Source: JAGXQV01 sp964505475 (lineage in GTDB: Bacteria; Pseudomonadota; Gammaproteobacteria; Burkholderiales; Sulfuricellaceae). From it: 61,084 nucleotides of DNA. Made by a program: the position numbers and the translations under genes. Shown here piece after piece: positions 37,205-44,105 of this stretch (positions are counted from its first letter, which is position 1; each line of letters opens with the position of its first letter). The DNA lies in assembly GCA_964505475.1 (NCBI GenBank), contig CAZDIJ010000010.1, forward strand, positions 1 to 61,084, read 5' to 3'. Under the pieces are notes generated by a model. The model saw nothing but the letters and a program-made list of their open reading frames with translations, searched no databases and had not been told where the DNA came from.

Positions 37205-37310
37205 GCATTCCCCCCTTTGCAAAAGGGGGGCAAGGGGGGATTTTACAGGCGGCCGAATTGTCGGCACCGCTGAAATCCCCCTCAATCCCCCTTTTGCAAA
37301 GGGGGAAGCG
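37205..37310. repeat. Inverted C/G-run repeat pair
   Basis: Two 38-39 base arms (37205-37243 and 37273-37310) in inverted orientation, each containing CCCCCTTTGCAAAAGGGGG and a second run of Gs ending GGGGGATTT. A 29-base spacer separates them. This looks like a dispersed intergenic repeat; it lies between cyaY and the second acyltransferase and abuts the start of the latter. Confidence 0.85.
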
Positions 37311-37355
37311 CTCGCGATCGTTCACGTCTTTCATTTCGGCGGGCGCCCCAAACCC

Positions 37356-37673
37356 CTACAGCGCAAGTTTGACCGGCTCGCCGGCCTGGGCGGAAGCGTA
37401 CTTGTTCAGCGCCGCGATCAATTCGCCGCCGTCGCGGGTATCGCACCACTGCCCGTCCTTCCAGGTGAAATGAAAGCCTCCGGCCTTGGCCGCCAGCCAG
37501 ATTTCCTGTACGGCCGCCTGCTTGTTGACGATGATCTGGCTGCCGTTGGCGAAAGTCAGTTGCAGCACCCCGCCGTGGGTTTCGCAGTCGATGTCCACCT
37601 CGCAGTCGTCGAGCGCCGCCTCGATGCGCGCCAGGGTATCGTCGGCCAAGCGGGTGAATTCGCTATCCGTCAT
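37356..37673 (-). CDS. cyaY: Iron-sulfur cluster assembly protein CyaY (frataxin)
   Basis: Bacterial frataxin, 105 residues, iron-binding regulator of Fe-S assembly. The acidic first helix (DDTLARIEAALDDCEVDIDCE), the GGVLQLTFANGSQIIVN strands and the VQEIWLAAKAGGFHF motif are typical. The ATG at 37673 has AGAAGGAA 6 bases upstream, so the longer frame to 37697 is rejected. It is divergent from lptM-lysA, a common betaproteobacterial layout. Confidence 0.95.
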   Translation of the reverse strand: MTDSEFTRLADDTLARIEAALDDCEVDIDCETHGGVLQLTFANGSQIIVNKQAAVQEIWLAAKAGGFHFTWKDGQWCDTRDGGELIAALNKYASAQAGEPVKLAL

Positions 37674-37705
37674 GCTAATTCCTTCTAGTAAAATCAAAAT
37701 ACTAT

Positions 37706-37808
37706 GAACGATGCTCGGGATGCTATCGTCGCGCCATACACCCTCACCCCAAACCCCTCTCCCGCAGGCGGGAGAGGGGTTTGGGGTGAGGGTGCCCGAA
37801 TATCGTTC
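37706..37808. repeat. Large double palindrome between cyaY and lptM
   Basis: The inner stem at 37739-37794 has perfect 27-base arms around a 2-base centre, built on CCCTCTCCCGC AG GCGGGAGAGGG. Outer arms GAACGATGCTCGGG (37706-37719) and CCCGAATATCGTTC (37795-37808) pair with two mismatches. It lies between divergent genes, so it is not a simple terminator. Related repeats occur three times at 49.4-49.9 kb. Confidence 0.88.
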
Positions 37809-37915
37809 AAGGCGTAAAAATACTTCTTGGTTTTCGATTCCGCACTGCTATGCCCCTGCGGTTAACCGCTTTTTATAGGATAATTGCCCGATTATTTTAA
37901 CCGCCCGAGCATAAT

Positions 37916-38065
37916 ATGCGTTCCGTTTATTTGCCAGTGTTGCTGGTGCTTTTGCTGCAAGCCTGCGGCCACAAGGGGCCATTGTACCTGCCCCAACCGC
38001 CGCAACCCAACGCCACGAAGCCGGCCGCGCCCGTGTTTGTGCCATCGCAGGAAAAACAGCCATGA
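37916..38065 (+). CDS. lptM: LptM-type small lipoprotein
   Basis: A 49-residue frame with a signal peptide and lipobox: MRSVYLPVLLVLLLQACGHK, so the mature protein starts at Cys17 followed by GHKGPLYLP, the hallmark of the LptM/YifL family. The rest is proline-rich. Family knowledge: LptM helps LptD maturation in the LPS export machine. Its TGA overlaps the lysA ATG by 4 bases, and lptM-lysA adjacency is conserved. Confidence 0.9.
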   Translation: MRSVYLPVLLVLLLQACGHKGPLYLPQPPQPNATKPAAPVFVPSQEKQP

Positions 38066-39306
38066 CCCCGTTCCAGTTCCGCCAGGGCGAGCTGCATGTC
38101 GAAGACGTGCCGCTCAGCCGCCTCGCCGCCCAGTTCGGCACGCCCTTGTACGTCTATTCCCGCGCTGCCCTGACCGCGGCTTTCCTGTCCTTCGACCAGG
38201 CCTTCTCCGGGCGCGACCACCTGGTGTGCTACGCGGTCAAGGCCAACTCCAACCTCGGCATCCTCAACCTCTTCGCCCGTCTCGGCGCCGGCTTCGACAT
38301 CGTCTCCGGCGGCGAATTGCAGCGCGTCCTGGCGGCGGGCGGCGACGCCGGAAAAGTGGTGTTCTCGGGCGTCGGCAAGACCACGGGGGAAATGCGCGCC
38401 GCGCTGGAAGCCGGCATCCTCTGCTTCAATATCGAATCGGAAGCGGAGATGGAGCGCCTCGACCGCGTCGCCGGGGAAATGGCCAAGCGCGCCCCGGTGA
38501 GCCTGCGCGTCAATCCCGATGTCGATCCCAAGACCCATCCCTACATCTCCACCGGCCTCAAGGGCAACAAGTTCGGCGTGCCCATTGCTGACGCCCTGGC
38601 GCTCTACCGCAAGGCCGCCGCACTGCCCAACCTGGAAGTGACCGGGCTGGACTGCCACATCGGCTCGCAGATCACCGAAGTTTCGCCCTTCGCCGACGCC
38701 CTCGACAAAGTGCTGGCGCTGCTCGACCAACTGGAAGCGGCGGGCATCCCCATCCACCACCTCGACCTCGGCGGCGGCCTGGGCATCCGCTACAATGACG
38801 AAACCCCGCCACCGGTCGCCGACTACGCCGCCGCCCTGCTCGCCAAGCTGGGCGCGTGCAAACAGAAGATACTCGTCGAACCGGGCCGCGCCCTGGTCGG
38901 CAACGCCGGTCTGCTGCTCACCAAGGTGGAATACCTCAAGCACGGTGTAGCCAAGAACTTCGCCATCGTCGACGCCGCCATGAACGACCTGATGCGCCCC
39001 GCCCTCTACGACGCCTGGCACGACATCGTCGCGGTGCGGGAAAAATCCGGGGAAGCAGCGAGCTACGAAATCGTCGGCCCGGTCTGCGAAAGCGGCGACT
39101 TCCTCGGCCACGAGCGCCGCTTGGCGCTGGCCGAGGGCGACCTGCTGGCGGTGCTCTCCGCCGGCGCCTACGGCATGAGCATGAGCTCCAACTACAACAC
39201 CCGCCCGCGCGCGGCGGAAGTCATCGTCGACGGCGGGGAAGTTCACGCGGTGCGCGAGCGGGAGACGGTGGCGCAGATATACGCGCTGGAGAAGACCTTG
39301 CCTTGA
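38062..39306 (+). CDS. lysA: Diaminopimelate decarboxylase
   Basis: PLP enzyme that makes lysine from meso-diaminopimelate. The PLP lysine lies in CYAVKANSNLG (near residue 57). HIGSQI, the GGGLGI phosphate loop, EPGRALVGNAG and CESGDFLG are all present. It is 414 residues long. It is coupled to lptM. The dapF gene that often follows lysA in this group is not there; mobile-element debris follows instead. Confidence 0.97.
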   Translation: MTPFQFRQGELHVEDVPLSRLAAQFGTPLYVYSRAALTAAFLSFDQAFSGRDHLVCYAVKANSNLGILNLFARLGAGFDIVSGGELQRVLAAGGDAGKVVFSGVGKTTGEMRAALEAGILCFNIESEAEMERLDRVAGEMAKRAPVSLRVNPDVDPKTHPYISTGLKGNKFGVPIADALALYRKAAALPNLEVTGLDCHIGSQITEVSPFADALDKVLALLDQLEAAGIPIHHLDLGGGLGIRYNDETPPPVADYAAALLAKLGACKQKILVEPGRALVGNAGLLLTKVEYLKHGVAKNFAIVDAAMNDLMRPALYDAWHDIVAVREKSGEAASYEIVGPVCESGDFLGHERRLALAEGDLLAVLSAGAYGMSMSSNYNTRPRAAEVIVDGGEVHAVRERETVAQIYALEKTLP

Positions 39307-39545
39307 GGGCGCTATCCATGGCGTACATTGCGAACCGTGACAAATAAATGCCCGCGTCTTACAAGGGCTTCCCCATATCCGCAAGCGTTTTGCGTCTTAA
39401 GGTTTTATCGCGTTGCTCCAGGCTATTCGTTCAATTCTATCCTGCCGTGCTGGTGCGAGAAGGTGAAGGACTGCGGTACTACAACCGGTCATATCGGGCT
39501 TTTTGCCCAGACCCTGATGAAAGACGCGCGCGGGGACATCATTCG
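39307..39545. other. Gene-free stretch after lysA
   Basis: No recognisable protein in either strand. Short frames are interrupted and match no family I know. It is probably decayed sequence connected with the adjoining IS110-family remnant. Confidence 0.4.
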
Positions 39546-39743
39546 TTAGCCGGGAGTCGGTTGCCTCCCCTTAAATTGATCAGGCGCTCCCCGCGCGGGT
39601 CCAACCCGCTTCACATCAACGCTGGCAGTGCTTCGGTGACACATGGCCGCCAGGCGGCTCGTAATATCCTTGCCGTTCTGGTCAATACCATGAAAAGCGA
39701 ATATATTCTTGGCGAGATCAATACCAACTGTGACCATGTTCAT
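39546..39743 (-). pseudogene. IS110-family transposase, N-terminal remnant
   Basis: The frame starts MNMVTVGIDLAKNIFAFHGI and continues DQNGKDITSR, the RuvC-like N-terminus of IS110-family (DEDD) transposases, including the first catalytic Asp in VGIDLAKN. Similarity stops after about 30 residues, and the frame ends at 65 codons where the full protein should have over 300. The element is therefore a truncated fossil. Its upstream non-coding end seems to survive (39744-39850). Confidence 0.85.
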
Positions 39744-39850
39744 GGACTTCCTCTTTCGAACGAATGAGTTGGTGTGGAAACTCAATCATGGCAGCTTTCG
39801 CTGCCGGCGGCTTCCGCCGCTAGATCGGGACGGGGAAGTCCCTTTCATTC
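39744..39850 (-). ncRNA. Hairpin array upstream of the IS110 remnant, possible bridge-RNA relic
   Basis: Four hairpins lie in a row: 39765-39784 (6 bp stem), 39790-39805 (GGCAGC stem, GAAA loop on the minus strand), 39805-39819 (6 bp) and 39827-39842 (GGGAC stem). In IS110-group elements the non-coding end upstream of the transposase encodes the bridge RNA that pairs with target and donor DNA. Position and structure fit; function after truncation is doubtful. Confidence 0.5.
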
Positions 39851-39876
39851 ATTAGGCCGCACAACAAGGAATCCCC

Positions 39877-40269
39877 ATGCTTGCGAATTCATTGTCTCCG
39901 TGCATCATCACGGCCAAGGTTGAAGAGTCCCGCAATTTCTATGTCCGGCATTTCGGCGCAAAGGTCACTTTCGATTGCGGCTGGTATGTCAATCTCGAAT
40001 TCGGAAAGGGGGCAACTCTTCAGTTCATGGCGCCGCAGCCCGGCCAGCCCGCCTGCAATCCTGCCGGTTTGACTTACAACTTCAGTGTCTCCGACATTGA
40101 TGCCGAATTCAAGTCGCTCACGGCTTCGGGTTTAGTTGCCGTCATGCCTCTCGAAGACCATCCTTGGGGGGATCGCGGTTTTGCCGTTCAAGACCCGAAC
40201 GGCATCGTTCTCTACATTTATTCCGAGCGAGAACCCAGCCCCGAGTTCAAGCAATACTACAAGTCCTGA
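39877..40269 (+). CDS. VOC-family (glyoxalase/bleomycin-resistance-like) protein
   Basis: Single-domain VOC protein of 130 residues with paired beta-alpha-beta units: the first from CIITAKVEESRNFYVRHFGAK, the second ending DPNGIVLYIYSE. Metal-ligand positions are not certain from sequence alone, and the substrate is unknown. It is followed after 4 bases by a DUF1801 gene. Both are typical accessory or cassette-borne genes. No separate promoter was recognised. Confidence 0.85.
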   Translation: MLANSLSPCIITAKVEESRNFYVRHFGAKVTFDCGWYVNLEFGKGATLQFMAPQPGQPACNPAGLTYNFSVSDIDAEFKSLTASGLVAVMPLEDHPWGDRGFAVQDPNGIVLYIYSEREPSPEFKQYYKS

Positions 40270-40273
40270 CGCC

Positions 40274-40633
40274 ATGTCCGCTGACCGCATCTCCAAAATA
40301 CTCGAAGACATTCGCCTTCTCGATCAAGCCCGATTCGAGCTTGTTCAGTCGCTACGGGAAGCCATTCTGGGTTTGGCGCCCTCCATCTCCGAGGAAGTGA
40401 AGTATGGCGGCATCTTGTTCTCCGCTGAAAAGCCGTTTTGCGGTGTCTTCTCCTATGCAAAACACGTGTCTCTGGAGTTCGGCGCGGGCGCATCACTTCC
40501 AGACAAGTTCAACGTGTTGGAGGGCGAAGGGAAGTTACGCCGCCATATCAAGTTGTCATCGCCTCATGACATCACCGGCAAGTATGTCCGTGAGTATCTC
40601 GTCTTGGCGCTCAAGGCGTCGGCGAAGCCGTGA
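40274..40633 (+). CDS. DUF1801-domain protein
   Basis: The 119-residue protein resembles the YdhG/DUF1801 fold: an N-terminal helix pair (ILEDIRLLDQARFELVQSLRE), then LAPSISEEVKYGGILFSAEKPFCGVF, a typical core strand region, and a C-terminal LSSPHDITGKYVREYL. Function unknown. It lies 4 bases after the VOC gene and ends directly at an attC-like hairpin. Confidence 0.8.
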   Translation: MSADRISKILEDIRLLDQARFELVQSLREAILGLAPSISEEVKYGGILFSAEKPFCGVFSYAKHVSLEFGAGASLPDKFNVLEGEGKLRRHIKLSSPHDITGKYVREYLVLALKASAKP

Positions 40634-40674
40634 CCTAACATTGCGGCCGAGAGGGATGCTCCGCAAGCGGAGCT
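40634..40674. other. attC-like half site with short hairpin
   Basis: CCTAAC directly follows the DUF1801 stop, then ATTGCGGCCGAGAGGGAT and a hairpin GCTCCGC-AA-GCGGAGC (40658-40673). The order resembles the 5' half of some integron attC sites, but the matching 3' half ending GTTAGGC is not seen. ATTAGGC occurs 20 bases before the VOC gene (39851-39857). Confidence 0.35.
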
Positions 40675-40791
40675 TCAGTAGTGGAAGCGCAACTGCGCGA
40701 TCTGGAGGGAGTCACCCTCGACGCGATACACCATGCGGTGTTTGTCCGTGATCCGGCGCAACCGGAGGCCGGATAGCGCGTGTTTCAGCAT
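40675..40791 (-). pseudogene. YoeB/Txe-family toxin, C-terminal fragment
   Basis: A 38-codon frame ends with ...RRITDKHRMVYRVEGDSLQI and the tail AQLRFHY, which is the catalytic C-terminal half of YoeB-type mRNA interferases (family tail RRI..EHRLVYRV....CRYHY). The N-terminal half and any antitoxin gene are missing. It is very probably a dead remnant of a toxin-antitoxin module. Confidence 0.75.
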
Positions 40792-40800
40792 CTGGGAGGA

Positions 40801-42924
40801 TTAGGCGGCGGCTTCCGGGTGCGGCGCGCGGGGCAGCACGCCGCCGCTTTCGAGCAGTTGTTGCAGATTGTCGAAAGGCACCGGGCGGCTGAAATAATAA
40901 CCCTGCGCCATGTCGCAGCCGAGTTCCCTGAGGATGGCGGCCTGCTCGGCGGTTTCCACTCCTTCCGCCACCACCTTGAGGCCGAGCGCATGGGCCATGC
41001 TGACGATGGCGGCGGCGATCTGGCGGTCGTTGGGGTCGCTGCTCAGATCGCAGACGAAAGACCGGTCGATTTTCAGCTTGTGGATGGGCAGATGCTTCAA
41101 GGTCGCCAGGTTGGAGCAGCCGGTGCCGAAATCGTCCACGGCGATTTCCACGCCGGCTTCGTCCAGCCCCTTCAAAAATACCAGAATGCCGTCGCGTTGG
41201 GTGGAGAGCGCGGTTTCCGTCAATTCGAGTTCCAAATGGCGGGCATCGAATCCGGTTTTGGCGAGGATGCCGAGTATCGTCTGCTGCGTCCGGGACTGCA
41301 ATTGGAGGGGGGAGAAATTGACCGCCACCCGGAAATTGCCGCCAGCCCGTCTGGCCAGTTCCGCTCCCTGCGCGCACATTGTCCGTAGCGCCCATTCGCC
41401 GAGGGCGCCGATCAGTCCGGTTTCCTCGGCCACGGGAATGAAAATCGCCGGGGATACCGGCGCTCCGCTGGAATCTTCCCAGCGCGCCAGGACTTCCGCG
41501 CCGACGATGCGTCCGTCCGCCAGATTGACCTGGGGCTGCCAGGCCAGCCATAGCTTGTCCGCCGCCAAATCCTGGCGTAGCGCGCTGCTGATCTCCAGGC
41601 GTTTGTTGAAGCGGTTGTGCATGGATGGGGAAAAGAAGCGGAATGTCCCCCGCCCGCTTTCCTTGGCGCGCGACATCGCCGCGTCGGCGTTCATCAGCAG
41701 GGCTTCGCCGTCGCCGCCGTCGTCGGGGTAGCGGCTCACGCCGATGCTGGCGGCGATGAACAGGGTTTTTCCTTCCAGAACCAGGGGTTCGGAAAACGCG
41801 GCGAGCACTTTTTCCGCGATTTCGGCAATGTCTTCCGGCTGGCCGGTGTCGGGCAGCAGCAGCGCGAATTCGTCGCCGCCCAGGCGCGCCGCCGTATCGC
41901 TCTTGCGCACCGCGTTTTGCAGGCGTTTTCCGATGGCCGCCAGGATTTGGTCGCCGAAGCGGTGGCCGAGGGTGTCGTTGACGTCCTTGAAACGGTCCAG
42001 GCCGATGAACAGCAGGGAAAATTCGTCGCCGTTGCGGTGCGAGTGGACGATGGCCATTTCCAGGCGATCCATGAACAACTGGCGGTTGGGCAGCCCGGTC
42101 AGGACATCGTAGTAGGCGAGATGGAGCAGCTTGGCGCGCAGTTCCTGATGCTGGGTGATGTCGGAAAAGACCCCGGCGTAATAACCCGTCTTCCCGGCTT
42201 CGCCGGGGATTGCGTTGATATGCAGCCATTCGGGATAGATTTCGCCGTTTTTCCGGCGATTCCATATTTCGCCCTCCCAGGCGCCGGTTTTTTCCAGCGA
42301 GCGCCACATCGCCCGGTAGAATTCCTGATCGTGCTTCTCCGATTTCAGCATTTTCGGGGTCTTGCCGATGGCTTCGGCCTCACTGTATCCCGTGGTCTGG
42401 CAGAAGGCCTTGTTCACCAGGAGGATGCGGTTGTCGGTATCCGTCACCAGGATGCCTTCGCCGGTGGCGTCGAACACGCTGGCCGCCACCCGGCGGTTTT
42501 CCAGCTCGCATTGGAGTTGCGCGATCAGGTGTTCGCGTTCCTCGCGCAGCGCCTGCTCGCGCTGGGTCAGCGCGCTGAATACGCTGAGCAGGGAAACCAC
42601 CCCGGCGAACTCGCCGTCGGCGGCGATGACCGGCAGATAGTCGGCATGCTCGTCGCCCAGGCGGCGCAGCAGGGTTGCGACATCGGCGTCGGGCGGCAGC
42701 GGCTCCGGCTGGCGGCGCACCAGCAGATCGGCGAAAATCCGCCCCGGAAAAAGCGCGGCCTGCCGTTCCTCCACCAATCCCAGAAATTTCTGCTCGTCGG
42801 AAAACACGGCGAAAACCTTGGCCGGCTCCACGCCGCCGCCGACGATGTCGCGGTAGCGCTGGAAGGCTTCCACCCACGTCCAGCGGACGCACAGACAATC
42901 CCCCGCCTGCAATTCGGTCATCAT
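40801..42924 (-). CDS. CBS-PAS-GGDEF-EAL cyclic-di-GMP protein
   Basis: The 707-residue protein has an N-terminal CBS-like pair (about 1-130, DYLPVIAADGEFAGVV), a short coiled coil, a PAS domain (about 150-275), a GGDEF domain and an EAL domain. The GGDEF motif is intact (RLGGDEFALLLPD) with an upstream I-site RKSD. The EAL signature reads EVL in GAEVLARW; DDFGTG and AEGVET are intact. It may make, break or both make and break c-di-GMP. Its ATG overlaps the TGA of the upstream 113-residue gene. No membrane segment is seen, so it is cytoplasmic. Confidence 0.92.
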   Translation of the reverse strand: MMTELQAGDCLCVRWTWVEAFQRYRDIVGGGVEPAKVFAVFSDEQKFLGLVEERQAALFPGRIFADLLVRRQPEPLPPDADVATLLRRLGDEHADYLPVIAADGEFAGVVSLLSVFSALTQREQALREEREHLIAQLQCELENRRVAASVFDATGEGILVTDTDNRILLVNKAFCQTTGYSEAEAIGKTPKMLKSEKHDQEFYRAMWRSLEKTGAWEGEIWNRRKNGEIYPEWLHINAIPGEAGKTGYYAGVFSDITQHQELRAKLLHLAYYDVLTGLPNRQLFMDRLEMAIVHSHRNGDEFSLLFIGLDRFKDVNDTLGHRFGDQILAAIGKRLQNAVRKSDTAARLGGDEFALLLPDTGQPEDIAEIAEKVLAAFSEPLVLEGKTLFIAASIGVSRYPDDGGDGEALLMNADAAMSRAKESGRGTFRFFSPSMHNRFNKRLEISSALRQDLAADKLWLAWQPQVNLADGRIVGAEVLARWEDSSGAPVSPAIFIPVAEETGLIGALGEWALRTMCAQGAELARRAGGNFRVAVNFSPLQLQSRTQQTILGILAKTGFDARHLELELTETALSTQRDGILVFLKGLDEAGVEIAVDDFGTGCSNLATLKHLPIHKLKIDRSFVCDLSSDPNDRQIAAAIVSMAHALGLKVVAEGVETAEQAAILRELGCDMAQGYYFSRPVPFDNLQQLLESGGVLPRAPHPEAAA

Positions 42925-43262
42925 AGCGGTTCCTGGTCGATGCCGATCTCGATCTTGAGGTCCAGGTGGATGATTTCTTCCGGCCCCATCAGGGGCTTGA
43001 TTTCCTCCAGCACGAATTTTCGGAGCTGTTCGGCGCTGATCTTGCGGAGTATGGCGCTGCGCACCAGGATGTCGCCGATCACCTCGTCTTCCACCGGGAC
43101 ATGCTCGAATTGCGTGGTGGAAAGCAGGCTGAGCGCCTTGCCCACCGCCACGTGGCCGATCGGGGACTGCCTGCCGAGCACCAGGCCGTCGTCGATCGGC
43201 GGCAGGACGAATTCGGTCAGGCGGGCGCGGAAAATATGCCGCCGGTTGTTTTTTGTTTTCAT
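42921..43262 (-). CDS. Hypothetical protein coupled to the GGDEF-EAL gene
   Basis: A 113-residue protein with a basic N-terminus (MKTKNNRRHIFRARLTEF) and an acidic helical C-terminus (EEIKPLMGPEEIIHLDLKIE). I do not recognise the family. The stop codon TGA overlaps the start of the c-di-GMP gene by 4 bases, so the two are probably made together. It is divergent from the TetR efflux locus. Confidence 0.75.
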   Translation of the reverse strand: MKTKNNRRHIFRARLTEFVLPPIDDGLVLGRQSPIGHVAVGKALSLLSTTQFEHVPVEDEVIGDILVRSAILRKISAEQLRKFVLEEIKPLMGPEEIIHLDLKIEIGIDQEPL

Positions 43263-43385
43263 CGTGGAAACACCCTTTTAGATGAAGGCCATCCGTCGTT
43301 TGTCTATGCAAACGGAATAATGGCGGAGTCTATCTCATTGATAATTTTGATGTCAATTAAATAGGCTTGATAATTGCCGAGAATG

Positions 43386-43414
43386 TTGACCGACCGGTCG
43401 GTCGGTGTTATCTT
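43386..43414 (+). promoter_or_regulatory. tetR promoter with overlapping palindromic operator
   Basis: GACCGACCGGTCGGTC at 43388-43403 is a perfect 16-base palindrome of the kind bound by TetR-family proteins. It overlaps a -35 TTGACC (43386-43391) and a -10-like TATCTT (43409-43414, 17-base spacer) that drive the tetR gene. Autorepression is inferred. Confidence 0.75.
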
Positions 43415-43451
43415 GCGCTTGTTTTTCCTTAGCCATCCGAATGGAGACCGC

Positions 43452-44090
43452 GTGCCCAAGCCACTCGAACAGGCGTCTCCGGCAACGGTCGGCGAGGCTA
43501 CCGATAGAATTCTCGCCGCCGCCGAAAAGCTCTTCGCCGAATCCGGCTTCGACGCGGTATCCATGAATGCCGTGGCGGAACTGGCGGGCGTCAGCAAGGC
43601 CAATATTTTTCACCATTTCAGTTCCAAGAACGCCTTGTATCTGGCGGTGATGGGCAATGCCTGCCGCCGCTCCAACCCGCTGATGGATAGCCTGGAAAAG
43701 GACGGCGGCGCCTTTGCCGAGCGCTTGCGCCGTTTTGCCCATGCCCACCTGGCGTATTTGCTGGAGCATGAACAAACTTCCCGCCTGGTGCTGCGCGAAG
43801 TGATCCAGAACGATCCCCAGCGCTGCCGGGAACTGGCCGATCAGGTATTCGGCGGCAAATTCGCCCGTTTGGCGGCGATCATGCGTGGCGGCCAGGAGCG
43901 CGGCGAACTGCGCGCCGATCTCGACCCCGGCATGGTGGCGATCCTGTTCATCGCCGCCGACCTGTTTTTTTTCCAGTCGCGCGAAGTGTCGCGCCACCTT
44001 CCCGACATCCGCCATCTGTCCGCCGACCCTGCCGCTTACAGCAACCTGCTGGTGGACATCCTGATGCACGGCATCACCCCGAAATCCTGA
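43452..44090 (+). CDS. TetR-family regulator of the efflux locus
   Basis: The 212-residue repressor has an N-terminal HTH (about 14-60: ATDRILAAAEKLFAESGFDA, then GVSKANIFHHFSSKNALYLAV) and a C-terminal ligand domain. GTG at 43452 was chosen because GGAG lies upstream and because the long frame before it would contain the operator. It is first in a run of plus-strand transport genes and 15 bases upstream of the RND adaptor. The inducer is unknown. Confidence 0.88.
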   Translation: MPKPLEQASPATVGEATDRILAAAEKLFAESGFDAVSMNAVAELAGVSKANIFHHFSSKNALYLAVMGNACRRSNPLMDSLEKDGGAFAERLRRFAHAHLAYLLEHEQTSRLVLREVIQNDPQRCRELADQVFGGKFARLAAIMRGGQERGELRADLDPGMVAILFIAADLFFFQSREVSRHLPDIRHLSADPAAYSNLLVDILMHGITPKS

Positions 44091-44105
44091 TCCTGGAACG
44101 ACGCC

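Noticed and set aside
37741..37792. Palindrome between cyaY and lptM as a transcription terminator
   Set aside because: It lies between the starts of divergent genes, has no T-run, and its core recurs at 49.4-49.9 kb, so it is better called a dispersed repeat.
39348..39767. A 139-codon plus-strand frame across the IS110 remnant
   Set aside because: The opposite strand has the recognisable transposase N-terminus; the plus frame matches nothing known.
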